Notes under the pieces: model-generated
What the model was told of the DNA's origin: nothing
Databases searched by the model: none
The model's input: only the letters and a program-made list of their open reading frames with translations
Translations under genes and position numbers: made by a program
Source of the DNA: JADHLJ01 sp038146985
GTDB lineage: Bacteria > Pseudomonadota > Alphaproteobacteria > Thalassobaculales > Thalassobaculaceae
NCBI GenBank assembly: GCA_038146985.1
Contig: JAYQSQ010000001.1
Location: 372,001 to 436,000 of the forward strand
Reading direction: 5' to 3'
Length of the DNA stretch: 64,000 nt
In this document: positions 7,503 through 16,005 of the stretch, piece after piece
Layout: each line of letters starts with the position of its first letter
Numbering within the stretch: the stretch's first letter is position 1

Positions 7503-9782
7503 TTACTCGGCCGCTTGCTTCATCCGTGCCGCGTCGAGGGCCGCGAGCACCTTCGGCGGCGACATCGGCAAGGCATCCATGCGGACACCCGTCGCGTTCT
7601 CGATGGCATTGGCTACGGCCGCCATCGGCGGCACGATCGGCACCTCGCCAACACCGCGAACGCCATAGGGATGGCGATCGTTGGGGACCTCGACCATGAC
7701 CGCATCGATCATCGGCAGGTCGGAGGCGACCGGGATCCGATAGTCGAGGAAGCCGGGGTTATCGAGACGTCCCTTGGCGTTGTAGATGTACTCCTCGTTC
7801 AACGCCCAGCCGATACCCTGGGCGGCGCCGCCCTGGATCTGGCCTTCGACATAGGACGGGTGAATGGCCCGGCCGACATCCTGGACGGCGGTGTAGCGAA
7901 GCACGGTGACATGGCCGGTTTCCGGATCGACCTCGACATCGCAGATATGCGTGGCGAAGCCCGGACCCGCGCCCTGCACGTTCTGGGCGTTGTGGCCGCA
8001 GATCGGACCGCCGGTCTTGGCGGCCTGAGCGGCCAGCTGGGCCAGTGACAGCGGCTCGAACTCACCGACATTGGTGCTGGCCGGCTTGGCATGACCGTCG
8101 TCCCAGATCACGCCTTCGGCATCGACTTCCCAAATTTTCGCCGCCCGTTCGCAGAGCTGGCGCACGGCATCGCGGGCCGCCTCGACGACAGCGAGACCGG
8201 TCGCAAAAGTGACGCGGGAACCGCCGGTCAGGAAGTTGTAGCCGACCGACGCGGTGTCGGCGACGATCGGACGCACCTTGTTGTAGTCGATCCCCAACTC
8301 CTCGGCCGCCATCATGGCGAGCGAGGCGCGGGAGCCGCCGATATCCGGGTTGCCGGAGATCACGACGGCGGTGCCGTCCTCGTTGATGTTGACGGTGGCG
8401 CTGGATTCGCCGCCGATGTTGAACCAGAAGCCCGAGGCGACGCCACGGCCCTGGTTCGGACCCAGCGGCGCCTTGTAGTGCGGATGCGCCATCGCGCCCT
8501 TGACCGTTTCCACGTAACCGATGTTGCGGAAGGTCGGGCCGTAAGCCGCCTTGGTGCCGGTCTTGGCCGCGTTCTTGAGCCGGAGCTCAAGCGGGTCCAT
8601 GCCCAGTTCCTTGGCAAGCTCGTCGATGATGCTCTCGGCGCCGAAGGCCGAGATCGGCGCGCCCGGCGCCCGGTAAGCCGCCACTTTCGGACGGTTCACC
8701 ACGACGTCGTAGCCGACGAGATGCACGTTCTTGATGTCGTAGGGCGCCACCGCGCACATGCAGGCCGGCTGCACCGGAGAGCCCGGGAACGCACCGGCGA
8801 GCAGCTTGATCTCGGCCTCGACAGCGGTGATCGTGCCGTCCTTCTTGGCGCCGATTTTGTAGGTCATGGACCCGGCCGAGGTCGGTCCGCTGGCGCGGAA
8901 CACTTCCTCGCGGCTCATGGTCATCTTGACCGGCTTGCCGGCTTTCTTGGACAGCATGGTCGCCAGCGGCTCGAGATAGACCACCGTCTTGCCGCCGAAG
9001 CCGCCGCCGATTTCCGACGGGGTGACGCGGATGGACGAGACCGGCATGCCGCACAGCTTGGCTGTGAAAGTCCGCACCATGAACTGGCCCTGGGTGCAGC
9101 ACCAGATCTGCGCCTGTCCGTCCTCGGAAACGCTGGAGACGACGGCGTGCGGCTCGATATAGCCCTGATGGACCGCGGCGGTCTTGTAGGACCTTTCGAT
9201 CACCACATCGGCTGCGGCGAAGCCCTTGGCCGCGTCGCCCAGGGTAAACTCGACCCGCTTGGCGATATTCGTCGGGCCTTTGGCGTCCATCCCGACCGGC
9301 ACCATCGTGTCGTCGAGGATTGGGGAGCCCGGCTGCATCGCGTCGTCGACATCGATGACATGCGGCAGCACCTCGTAATCGACCTTGATCAGCTCAAGCG
9401 CCGCCTCGGCGATTTCAACGGTGGTCGCCGCGACCGCCGCGACCGCGTGGCCGTCATAGAGGGCCTTTTCGCGGGCCATGACGTTGCGGACCATGTCCTT
9501 GTAGTTGACCATGGCCTCGCCCGCCGCCGCGAGTTCGGACGGCTGATCCGCGAAGTCCTTCGACGTGATCACCGCGCGCACGCCGGGCAGCTTCTCGGCG
9601 GCGGAGGTGTTGATCGACTTGATCTTCGCATGGGCGTGCGGGCTGCGCAGCACCCGGCCGTGAATCATGCCGGACAGGGAAAAGTCGGAACCGAACTTGG
9701 CCCGGCCGGTGACCTTGTCATGGCCGTCCGGGCGGATGGTTCGCGTGCCAACCCACTTGTAAAGCGGCTTATCGGCGGCCAT
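7503..9782 (-). CDS. Molybdenum hydroxylase large subunit (xanthine dehydrogenase / CoxL family)
   Basis: The 759-residue protein binds the molybdopterin-cytosine-dinucleotide cofactor in the xanthine dehydrogenase family: GGGFGGK at about 259-265, a glutamate in the C-terminal GVGE motif, and an active-site loop AYRAPGAP at about 369-376. True form I CO dehydrogenases have AYXCSFR there, so this enzyme is not a CO oxidiser of that type; hydroxylation of a purine- or pyridine-like heterocycle or an aldehyde is more likely. The ATG at 9782 overlaps the stop of the small-subunit gene by one base (TGATG); the open frame extending upstream of it is rejected. Confidence 0.88.
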   Translation of the reverse strand: MAADKPLYKWVGTRTIRPDGHDKVTGRAKFGSDFSLSGMIHGRVLRSPHAHAKIKSINTSAAEKLPGVRAVITSKDFADQPSELAAAGEAMVNYKDMVRNVMAREKALYDGHAVAAVAATTVEIAEAALELIKVDYEVLPHVIDVDDAMQPGSPILDDTMVPVGMDAKGPTNIAKRVEFTLGDAAKGFAAADVVIERSYKTAAVHQGYIEPHAVVSSVSEDGQAQIWCCTQGQFMVRTFTAKLCGMPVSSIRVTPSEIGGGFGGKTVVYLEPLATMLSKKAGKPVKMTMSREEVFRASGPTSAGSMTYKIGAKKDGTITAVEAEIKLLAGAFPGSPVQPACMCAVAPYDIKNVHLVGYDVVVNRPKVAAYRAPGAPISAFGAESIIDELAKELGMDPLELRLKNAAKTGTKAAYGPTFRNIGYVETVKGAMAHPHYKAPLGPNQGRGVASGFWFNIGGESSATVNINEDGTAVVISGNPDIGGSRASLAMMAAEELGIDYNKVRPIVADTASVGYNFLTGGSRVTFATGLAVVEAARDAVRQLCERAAKIWEVDAEGVIWDDGHAKPASTNVGEFEPLSLAQLAAQAAKTGGPICGHNAQNVQGAGPGFATHICDVEVDPETGHVTVLRYTAVQDVGRAIHPSYVEGQIQGGAAQGIGWALNEEYIYNAKGRLDNPGFLDYRIPVASDLPMIDAVMVEVPNDRHPYGVRGVGEVPIVPPMAAVANAIENATGVRMDALPMSPPKVLAALDAARMKQAAE

Positions 9783-10260
9783 CAGGCACCTCCACGCATT
9801 TCGGCGGCGGTCTTCATGACCGCGCGGATGATTTTGTCGTAACCGGTGCAACGGCAGAGATTGCCGGCGAGCCAGTAACGGACCTCGGTCTCGGTCGGGT
9901 TGTTGTTCCGCTCAAGCAGGGACTTGGCGGCGACCAGGACGCCCGGCGTGCAGATGCCGCATTGCAGCGCGGCTTCCTCAAGGAAGGTCTGCTGCAACGG
10001 ATGCAGTTTCTCGCCGTCGGCCATACCCTCGATGGTCTCGATGGACTTGCCTTCGCACTCGGCGCCGAGCACCAGGCACGAACAGACCAGCCGGCCATCG
10101 ACCGTGACGCTGCAGGCGCCGCAATCGCCGGACGCGCAGCCTTCCTTGCTGCCGGTCAGGTTGAGTTCATCCCGCAGCACGTCCAGCAGGGTCTGCCGGG
10201 TGCTGCAGAGAAACTCGGTCGGTTCACCGTTAAGGTGACGGATACGTGATGTTTGGCCAT
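9782..10260 (-). pseudogene. Molybdenum hydroxylase [2Fe-2S] small subunit (CoxS type), apparent frameshift
   Basis: The protein has both [2Fe-2S] sets of the family: the plant-type cluster EGCASGDCGAC with a following C, and the helical-domain CGICTP/CRCTGY motifs. The start is the ATG at 10260, with AAGGAG about 10 bases upstream, giving MAKHHVSVT. The conserved continuation NGEPTEFLC is in another phase. One missing base between 10233 and 10234 would join them to MAKHHVSVTVNGEPTEFLC, the expected family N-terminus. No alternative start codon exists in the downstream phase before the conserved part. Either the gene is broken or a base was lost in sequencing; every other part looks functional and selected. 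Confidence 0.8.
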
Positions 10261-10262
10261 GC

Positions 10263-11135
10263 TTATTGGCTCCTTGCGCGATCGGCTGCGATCTTGGCCG
10301 CGCGGCGCGCGAGCACGCCGGCGATCTTGGTTCGATATTCGACGGTGCCCCGCTTGTCGCTGATGGGCTTGGCCGCGGCCTGGCAGGCAGCGTCCAGCTT
10401 GGCCATCGCGGCGTCATCCAGCTTGGTGCCGATGATCGCCTTGGCGGCATCCTTGACGACCAGCACCGTGGGAGCGACCGCGCCCAGCGATACCTTTGCC
10501 GAGGTGACGGTGCCGTTGGCATCCAGCACCAGGGCGACGCCGCATCCGACGACGGCGATGTCCATCTCGGTGCGCGGGATCAGCCGCAGATAGGCGTCTC
10601 CGCCGCCCTTGGGACGGGCCGGCAGGTTGAAGCTGACGACGAACTCACCCTTGGCGAGGCTGGTCTTGCCGGGGCCGACCGCAATGTCCTCGACCGGGAT
10701 CGTGCGGCGGCCTTTCGGGCCCGCGATATTCGCGGTCATGCCGGCCGCGACCATCGCCGGAACGCTGTCTGCTGCGGGGGACGCGTTGCACAGGTTGCCG
10801 CCGAGTGACGCACGGCCCTGGATCTGGGTTGAGCCGATCAGATCCCACCCTTCGACCACGCCGGGCCAATCCTTGGTGATATCGTCGCGTTCGGTCGCTT
10901 CGGCGCCGGCATAGGCGGCTCCGATGGTGTAGCTGCCGTCGCGGTTTTTCTTGAAAGAGCGGGTCTCATCGATCTTCTTGATGTCGACGATAAGGCTCGG
11001 GTCGATCATGTGCGCGCGAAGCTGGACAAGAAGATCGGTTCCTCCCGCCAGGACTCGCGCGTTGCCCTTCGCGCCGGCTAGGAGCGCGACCGCCTCGTCG
11101 ACGGTTTTGGGCGCCTCGAATTGGACTGACTGCAT
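10263..11135 (-). CDS. Molybdenum hydroxylase FAD-binding medium subunit (CoxM type)
   Basis: The 290-residue protein has the AGGTDLLVQLR FAD motif at 30-40 and the second flavin segment GRASLGGNLCNASPAAD, both diagnostic of the CoxM/XdhB family that passes electrons from the [2Fe-2S] subunit to an acceptor. The ATG at 11135 is preferred because GGGGGA lies about 10 bases upstream and family members begin near MQSVxFEAP; an ATG at 11153 has no such site. First gene of the operon, followed by the small and large subunits and the MoaD-like gene. Confidence 0.87.
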   Translation of the reverse strand: MQSVQFEAPKTVDEAVALLAGAKGNARVLAGGTDLLVQLRAHMIDPSLIVDIKKIDETRSFKKNRDGSYTIGAAYAGAEATERDDITKDWPGVVEGWDLIGSTQIQGRASLGGNLCNASPAADSVPAMVAAGMTANIAGPKGRRTIPVEDIAVGPGKTSLAKGEFVVSFNLPARPKGGGDAYLRLIPRTEMDIAVVGCGVALVLDANGTVTSAKVSLGAVAPTVLVVKDAAKAIIGTKLDDAAMAKLDAACQAAAKPISDKRGTVEYRTKIAGVLARRAAKIAADRARSQ

Positions 11136-11502
11136 GGTTTTTTCGTCCCCCATGGGGTTTTCGCTGAATGGCTCAGGATTTACACCCCCAAGGTGGGGGT
11201 CGCAAGAGTGGAAGGCCAAGGACCAGGGATACGATACCGTAGGCGCGGTAACGGGCGCTCCTTCGGATCGGATCTCGCCGAAGTTTGCGTCGTGGCGGCG
11301 GTGCGGTCAATGGCCTCGAACCGACGCGAGGCTTCCAGGTGTTGTTTTCCCGGGATCTGATTGATCACGACACGGATACGTAATATCGGCGCGATCAGTG
11401 GCCAGGCGCGCGACCCGACATGGCATGGAATCGACAACAAACTGGTTTCCACCTTATGCCCGCGCGACACCTCGGATGGTTGAGGGCGGGTTCGTGACGA
11501 CG
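11136..11502. other. Divergent intergenic region, no gene seen
   Basis: This gap separates the leftward molybdenum hydroxylase operon from the rightward redoxin gene and should hold both promoters. A short hairpin ACCCCC/GGGGGT is visible around 11183-11199. I see no recognisable operator or coding region. Confidence 0.45.
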
Positions 11503-12093
11503 ATGCGTAGATTCATGCCGCTTCCGGCGGTGGTCTTTTTCCTTTGTCTGGTCTCGTTGATGCCGGCGCCGGCCAGCGCGGGCGGCGACAAAAGGGCTGC
11601 GATAGGCCCCGGCGTGGGAAGCGATCTCGGGCGTCTCGTATCCTTTCGAGACCAGGACGGCGTGGTCCGGGACTTCGCGTCGCTCAAGGGCGAGAACGGG
11701 CTGATCCTGGTTTTCAGCCGCTCGCTCTCGTGGTGCCCGTTCTGCATCGCCGATGCCCGCGACTGGTCGACGATCGCCGAGGACGCCTGGTCCAAGGGCG
11801 TGAGCATCGCAGTCGTTACCTATGATCCCGTCGACGTGCTTTCGACCTTTGGCCGGCGGTTCGCCATCCGCTATCCACTGCTCTCCGACAAAGGGTCGGT
11901 GGTGATCAAGGAACTGGGGATCCTGAACGAGGAGCACAGCCCGGGGAATGTCGCCTATGGCATACCGCACCCCATGGTGTTTCTCCTCGATGCAAACGGC
12001 ATCCTGCGCGCCCGGTTCTCCGAGACCAACTACACGCATCGGGCCGACAAGAACGAGGTGCTAGCGGAGGCGGCCCGGCTCGGGAGCAAGTGA
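11503..12093 (+). CDS. Exported redoxin / AhpC-TSA-like thioredoxin-fold protein
   Basis: The 196-residue protein begins with an N-terminal signal peptide (basic MRR, hydrophobic core, cleavage expected after PAPASA near residue 26). A thioredoxin-fold redoxin domain follows with Cys78 and Cys81 in SWCPFC. The layout resembles bacterial peroxiredoxin-like redoxin-domain proteins that act in the periplasm. Starts at 11503 and 11476 are both possible; 11503 gives the cleaner signal peptide, with GAGGGCGGG upstream at a long spacing. No partner genes are adjacent, so the physiological reductant and substrate are unknown. Confidence 0.75.
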   Translation: MRRFMPLPAVVFFLCLVSLMPAPASAGGDKRAAIGPGVGSDLGRLVSFRDQDGVVRDFASLKGENGLILVFSRSLSWCPFCIADARDWSTIAEDAWSKGVSIAVVTYDPVDVLSTFGRRFAIRYPLLSDKGSVVIKELGILNEEHSPGNVAYGIPHPMVFLLDANGILRARFSETNYTHRADKNEVLAEAARLGSK

Positions 12094-12254
12094 GCGCGCC
12101 GGTGTCAGGACCCATTAATCCGGTAGGGCGTAATGGCGGGATCGAGTACACTTTAGGACCGGGGTGCCGGTGCATGGCTTGATGCCACCGGGAACCCCGA
12201 TGTGCCATATCGATACCAAACCATCCGAGTCTTCCAGATGAAGGCACGACGCCT

Positions 12255-13265
12255 ATGGCCTATGCAGATCTTCCCCGCATCCGACTGCTCGAGCATCCGA
12301 CACCGCTACAGCGCATGGCCCGGATTGGCGCCGAACTTGGACATCCGTTCCTTTTTGTGAAACGTGACGATGTCATGGCGCTGGGACTGGGCGGAAACAA
12401 AGTGAGGTCCCTTGAGTTCTGGATCGGCGAGGCTTTGGACCAGGATTGCGACACGCTGGTTGTGGCGGGAGCCCCGGCGTCAAATCAATGCCGTCTCACC
12501 GCGGCGGCAGCGGCCAAGCTCGGTTTGAGATGCATGATCGTTCACAATGACAATCCGCCGGAGCACCTCGAGGGAAACCTGCTTCTGAGCCATCTCTTTG
12601 GCGCCGAAATAAGCTATATCGGCCCTGTGGATGAAGATATTCGGCACGAGGTGGTCAAGGAAAAGGCCGAGGAACGCCGAAAAGCTGGGGCAAAGCCATA
12701 CATCATCGGAGACGAGGTTTTGGGTGCGGCGGGCTATGTGGTCGCGGCGCTCGAATTGTTGGACCAGGCAGCGCAGATTGACGTCGCCTTCGATCACTTT
12801 GTCATTCCGGGCTCTATGGGACCGACGGAAGCGGGCTTTCTCTATGGATTGTTGTCCGGCGGTTTCCGGGGACAGGTCCACGTGATCAGCGTCGAATACG
12901 GCGTAGAAGAGATGGCGGCGAGGATCGAGGCGATCTTTGCGCGACTGGAGGCCAGGATCGGGGTTTTGAATGTCGCGCCTTCGACGATTGCTCGGTATGA
13001 CGACACGTTTCTCGGTGATGGCTACGGTAAGATGAGCCCCGCGGCGGCTGACGCCATCAAACGCTTCGGTACCACGGAAGCCCTGCTCCTTGAGACAACC
13101 TACACCGCCAAGCCATTCGCGGCATTGCTTGCAATGATAGAAAGGGGCTCAATCGGTGCGCACGAACCGGTTTGCGCGCTCCACACCGGCGGGCTGCCCT
13201 CGCTTTTCGACACATCGACACTGCGCCGCTTTTCGGATGCCAAGATCTTCACAAACAGCCCGTGA
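12255..13265 (+). CDS. D-cysteine desulfhydrase / ACC deaminase family PLP enzyme
   Basis: The 336-residue fold-type II PLP enzyme has the Schiff-base lysine Lys49 in GLGGNKVR and the downstream SNQCR segment of the DcyD/ACC-deaminase family. Expected reactions are breakdown of D-cysteine to pyruvate, H2S and ammonia, or deamination of a related amino acid; the two activities cannot be told apart from sequence alone. Codon choice is less GC-biased than its neighbours (many GGA, TTT, GTT codons), suggesting separate ancestry. It stands alone, with no clear co-transcribed gene. Confidence 0.82.
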   Translation: MAYADLPRIRLLEHPTPLQRMARIGAELGHPFLFVKRDDVMALGLGGNKVRSLEFWIGEALDQDCDTLVVAGAPASNQCRLTAAAAAKLGLRCMIVHNDNPPEHLEGNLLLSHLFGAEISYIGPVDEDIRHEVVKEKAEERRKAGAKPYIIGDEVLGAAGYVVAALELLDQAAQIDVAFDHFVIPGSMGPTEAGFLYGLLSGGFRGQVHVISVEYGVEEMAARIEAIFARLEARIGVLNVAPSTIARYDDTFLGDGYGKMSPAAADAIKRFGTTEALLLETTYTAKPFAALLAMIERGSIGAHEPVCALHTGGLPSLFDTSTLRRFSDAKIFTNSP

Positions 13266-13326
13266 AACGTCCCGTACTTCCCGCAACTCCACGGAAGCCC
13301 CCGTGTCGACGAAATGAGTCCTGTTT

Positions 13327-13833
13327 CTAAGACGTGCGAGCCTGGTTCTCGAGGTCGAGCAGGAAACGCTTCGCCGCCAGCCCGCCGCCGAACTTGATCA
13401 GCCCGCCGGTTGAACTGACGAGCCGGTGGCAGGGCACCACGATCGGCAGGGGATTGGCGCCGTTCGCGGCGCCCACGGCCCGCACCGCGCTCGGCCGGCC
13501 GATTTCGGCGGCAATGGCCCCGTAGGTCCGGGTGACGCCGAAGGGGATGGCCAGTAACGCCTCCCAGACCATTTTCTGGAACGCGGTCCCGATCATCCGC
13601 ATCGGAAAATCGAACCCGTGCCGCCGGCCGGTGAAAGAGTCCGCAAGTTGCCGCCGTGCCTCGCGATAAAGCCCGGGGTCGTAGACCCAACCTTCCCGTG
13701 GAGAAACGGCGTTGGGACCTTCCGGAAAGCCGATGAGCAGAACGTCGCTTCCGTCGCCACCAAGCAGCAGGGCGCCAAGCGGCGTGTCGAGTGTCGCGTA
13801 GGCGCTTACGACCTTCTCGGCGGCGTGCTTCAA
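13327..13833 (-). CDS. ogt: Methylated-DNA--[protein]-cysteine S-methyltransferase
   Basis: The 168-residue protein contains the suicide-acceptor motif PCHR with Cys135, preceded by VGAANGANPLPIVV, and ends with the GG-LxxKxxLL-type segment of Ogt/AGT proteins. It removes O6-alkyl groups from guanine by irreversible transfer to the cysteine, in the cytoplasm on DNA. Length matches single-domain Ogt rather than the two-domain Ada. It is divergent from the luciferase-like monooxygenase gene across a 114-bp gap. Confidence 0.93.
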   Translation of the reverse strand: MKHAAEKVVSAYATLDTPLGALLLGGDGSDVLLIGFPEGPNAVSPREGWVYDPGLYREARRQLADSFTGRRHGFDFPMRMIGTAFQKMVWEALLAIPFGVTRTYGAIAAEIGRPSAVRAVGAANGANPLPIVVPCHRLVSSTGGLIKFGGGLAAKRFLLDLENQARTS

Positions 13834-13947
13834 CTTGCCCTCCTACTCATCAGGTCGATGATCCCGACCGGGTTGTTCGCGGGGCCGTTCTACGCGAGAC
13901 TCCGGCACGCCCGTGGGTGCGCGTGGCCAAGCGGATGGGAGAATACC

Positions 13948-15219
13948 ATGAAGCTGATGTGGTTCCATTTGATGCCGTATTCCGAGCTTCCCGACGATTT
14001 CCGGGAGAACAATCCGGGCATCTGGGTCGACATCAACTCCGAGTTGTTCGACCCGGCCCGCGCGCATCACATGTACAACGATTTCATGGACGAGCTCGAA
14101 TACGCCGCGAGCTGCGGGTTCGATGCGATCTGTGTGAACGAGCACCACTCGAACGGCTATGGGCTGATGCCGTCGCCCAATCTGATCGCCTCGAGCCTGG
14201 CGCGGCGGACCAGCGACGCGATGATCTGCATCATGGGCAACAGCCTTGCGCTCTATAACCCGCCGACCCGTGTCGCCGAGGAAATGGCGATGATCGACTG
14301 CATCTCCGGCGGTCGGGTGATCGCCGGGTTCCCGGTCGGAACGCCGATGGATACCTGTTATGCCTACGGCCAGAATCCGAGCATGCTGCGCGACCGGTAT
14401 TACGAGGCGCATGACCTGATCAAGCGGGCCTGGACCGAGCGCCAGGTGTTTTCGTTCAACGGCCGCTACAACAAGCTGCGCTATGTGAACATCTGGCCCT
14501 ATCCGGTGCAGAAGCCGCACCCGCCGATCTGGATCCCCGGCGGCGGTTCGGTCGAGACCTGGCAGTGGTGCGCGGAGATGGACTACGTCTACTGCTATCT
14601 CTCGTATTTCGGCTACAAGATCGGGCTCAGCACGATGCAGGGCTTCTGGAAGGAGATGGAGCGCCTGAATAAGGAGCGCAATCCCTACCGGGCCGGCTTC
14701 CTGCAGTTCGTCGGCATCGCCGAGACCCGCGAAGAGGCCATGCGGCTTTATAAGGAGCCGGCGGAGTATTTCTACGGCCGCTGCCTCCATATCGATCCGC
14801 GCTTTGCCCAGCCGCCCGGATACACTACCGAGGCCACGATCCGCGCCCGCGTCGAAGGCCAGGTCGCGACAGCAGCCAAGAAGGCGACGGCGCGGGGCAA
14901 GACGGCGACCGAGATGCAGGACATCATCGACCAGGGCTACATCATGATCGGCAGCCCCGACGAGGTCGCCGACCAGCTGCGCCATGCCGCCAAGGAGATG
15001 AATGTCGGGCACATGATGCTGCTGTGCCAGTTCGGCAACATGAACAAGCAGCTTGCCGCCTATAACACCAAGATGTTCGCCGAACGGGTGATGCCGCAGG
15101 TCCGCGACCTGTTCGACGACCGTTGGGAAGACCATTGGTGGCCGAATCCGATCTCGGCGCCCGACCGCGCGGTGCCCGACGCGGCTCTCGACGGCTCGAT
15201 CGCAGAGGCCGCCGAATGA
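13948..15219 (+). CDS. LLM class flavin-dependent monooxygenase
   Basis: The 423-residue protein is a bacterial-luciferase-like TIM-barrel monooxygenase: FDAICVNEHHSNGYG near the N-terminus, the GNSLALYNPPTRVAEEMA strand/helix, and SGGRVIAGFPVG. It should use FMNH2 supplied by a separate reductase. ATG 13948 has GGGAG at good spacing; the longer open frame upstream runs antisense through ogt. It overlaps the next hydrolase gene by four bases (ATGA). Some family members are type II Baeyer-Villiger enzymes, which would fit the hydrolases and beta-oxidation genes that follow, but this is a hypothesis. Confidence 0.85.
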   Translation: MKLMWFHLMPYSELPDDFRENNPGIWVDINSELFDPARAHHMYNDFMDELEYAASCGFDAICVNEHHSNGYGLMPSPNLIASSLARRTSDAMICIMGNSLALYNPPTRVAEEMAMIDCISGGRVIAGFPVGTPMDTCYAYGQNPSMLRDRYYEAHDLIKRAWTERQVFSFNGRYNKLRYVNIWPYPVQKPHPPIWIPGGGSVETWQWCAEMDYVYCYLSYFGYKIGLSTMQGFWKEMERLNKERNPYRAGFLQFVGIAETREEAMRLYKEPAEYFYGRCLHIDPRFAQPPGYTTEATIRARVEGQVATAAKKATARGKTATEMQDIIDQGYIMIGSPDEVADQLRHAAKEMNVGHMMLLCQFGNMNKQLAAYNTKMFAERVMPQVRDLFDDRWEDHWWPNPISAPDRAVPDAALDGSIAEAAE

Positions 15220-16001
15220 CCGAGGTTCAGACCAGTGCGGTCCAGGTAGACGGCGCGGATTTCCGGGTCTGGACCGCCGGCTCCGGGCCAAAGGTCGGCG
15301 TTTTCGCGGGCTTCGGCGGGCTGCTGCAATGGACTCCGTTTCTGTGCAAGCTGGCCGAGACCCGGACCGTGATCGTGCCCTCGCTGCCGGGGTTTCCGGG
15401 CGGTGGCGGCCGCGCGCATGTGGCCTTGGACAACCAGCTCGACTGGCTTCTCCTGGTGCGCGAGATTCTGAACGGCTGTGCTCTGGAAGGCGAGGATCTG
15501 GTCGGCATATCCCTCGGCGCGGCCCTCGCTGCCGACGTGACCGCCGTCTGGCCGCACAAGACCAAGCGGCTTGTGCTGGTCTCGCCGCTCGGCATCTGCG
15601 ACGGCGACACGCCGATCGCCGATCCATGGGGGGTGACCCCGCAGAACCTGCCGGCGCTGCTTTGCACCAATCCGCAGGCTCTCGAAGCCCATCATAAGAT
15701 GCCCGACGGCGCCGACGAACTGGAATGGGAAGTCTCCCAGATCCGCGCGAACGAGGCCGCCGCGCGGCTGCTCTGGCCGAACGGCGACATCGGCCTCGGC
15801 AAACGCATCGGCCGGATCTTCTGCGAGACGCTGATTGTCTGGGGCGCCGAGGACAAGGTGGTTCCGGCCAGCCATCGTCCACTCTACACGAAGGGTCCCC
15901 AGGGCGCCGTGACCGAGAAAGTTCTGGACGGTGCCGGACACCAGGCGGATTTCGACCGTCCCGACGACCTTGCAACCATGATCGACGACTTTTTGAGGTA
16001 A
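15216..16001 (+). CDS. Alpha/beta hydrolase fold protein
   Basis: The 261-residue alpha/beta hydrolase has the nucleophile elbow GISLG with Ser99, an acid candidate in WGAEDKVVP, and a terminal histidine in GAGHQADF. The GTP-less, lidless layout resembles small-molecule esterases or lactonases. ATG 15216 overlaps the preceding stop (ATGA), and the next gene starts 4 bp after its stop, so it belongs to the same transcript as the luciferase-like enzyme. Ring-lactone or ester hydrolysis is a reasonable guess. Confidence 0.8.
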   Translation: MTEVQTSAVQVDGADFRVWTAGSGPKVGVFAGFGGLLQWTPFLCKLAETRTVIVPSLPGFPGGGGRAHVALDNQLDWLLLVREILNGCALEGEDLVGISLGAALAADVTAVWPHKTKRLVLVSPLGICDGDTPIADPWGVTPQNLPALLCTNPQALEAHHKMPDGADELEWEVSQIRANEAAARLLWPNGDIGLGKRIGRIFCETLIVWGAEDKVVPASHRPLYTKGPQGAVTEKVLDGAGHQADFDRPDDLATMIDDFLR

Positions 16002-16005
16002 GCAG

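Noticed and set aside
7503..9782. Carbon monoxide dehydrogenase (CoxL form I)
   Set aside because: The active-site loop reads AYRAPGAP, not AYXCSFR, so CO oxidation of that type is not supported even though subunit organisation is similar.
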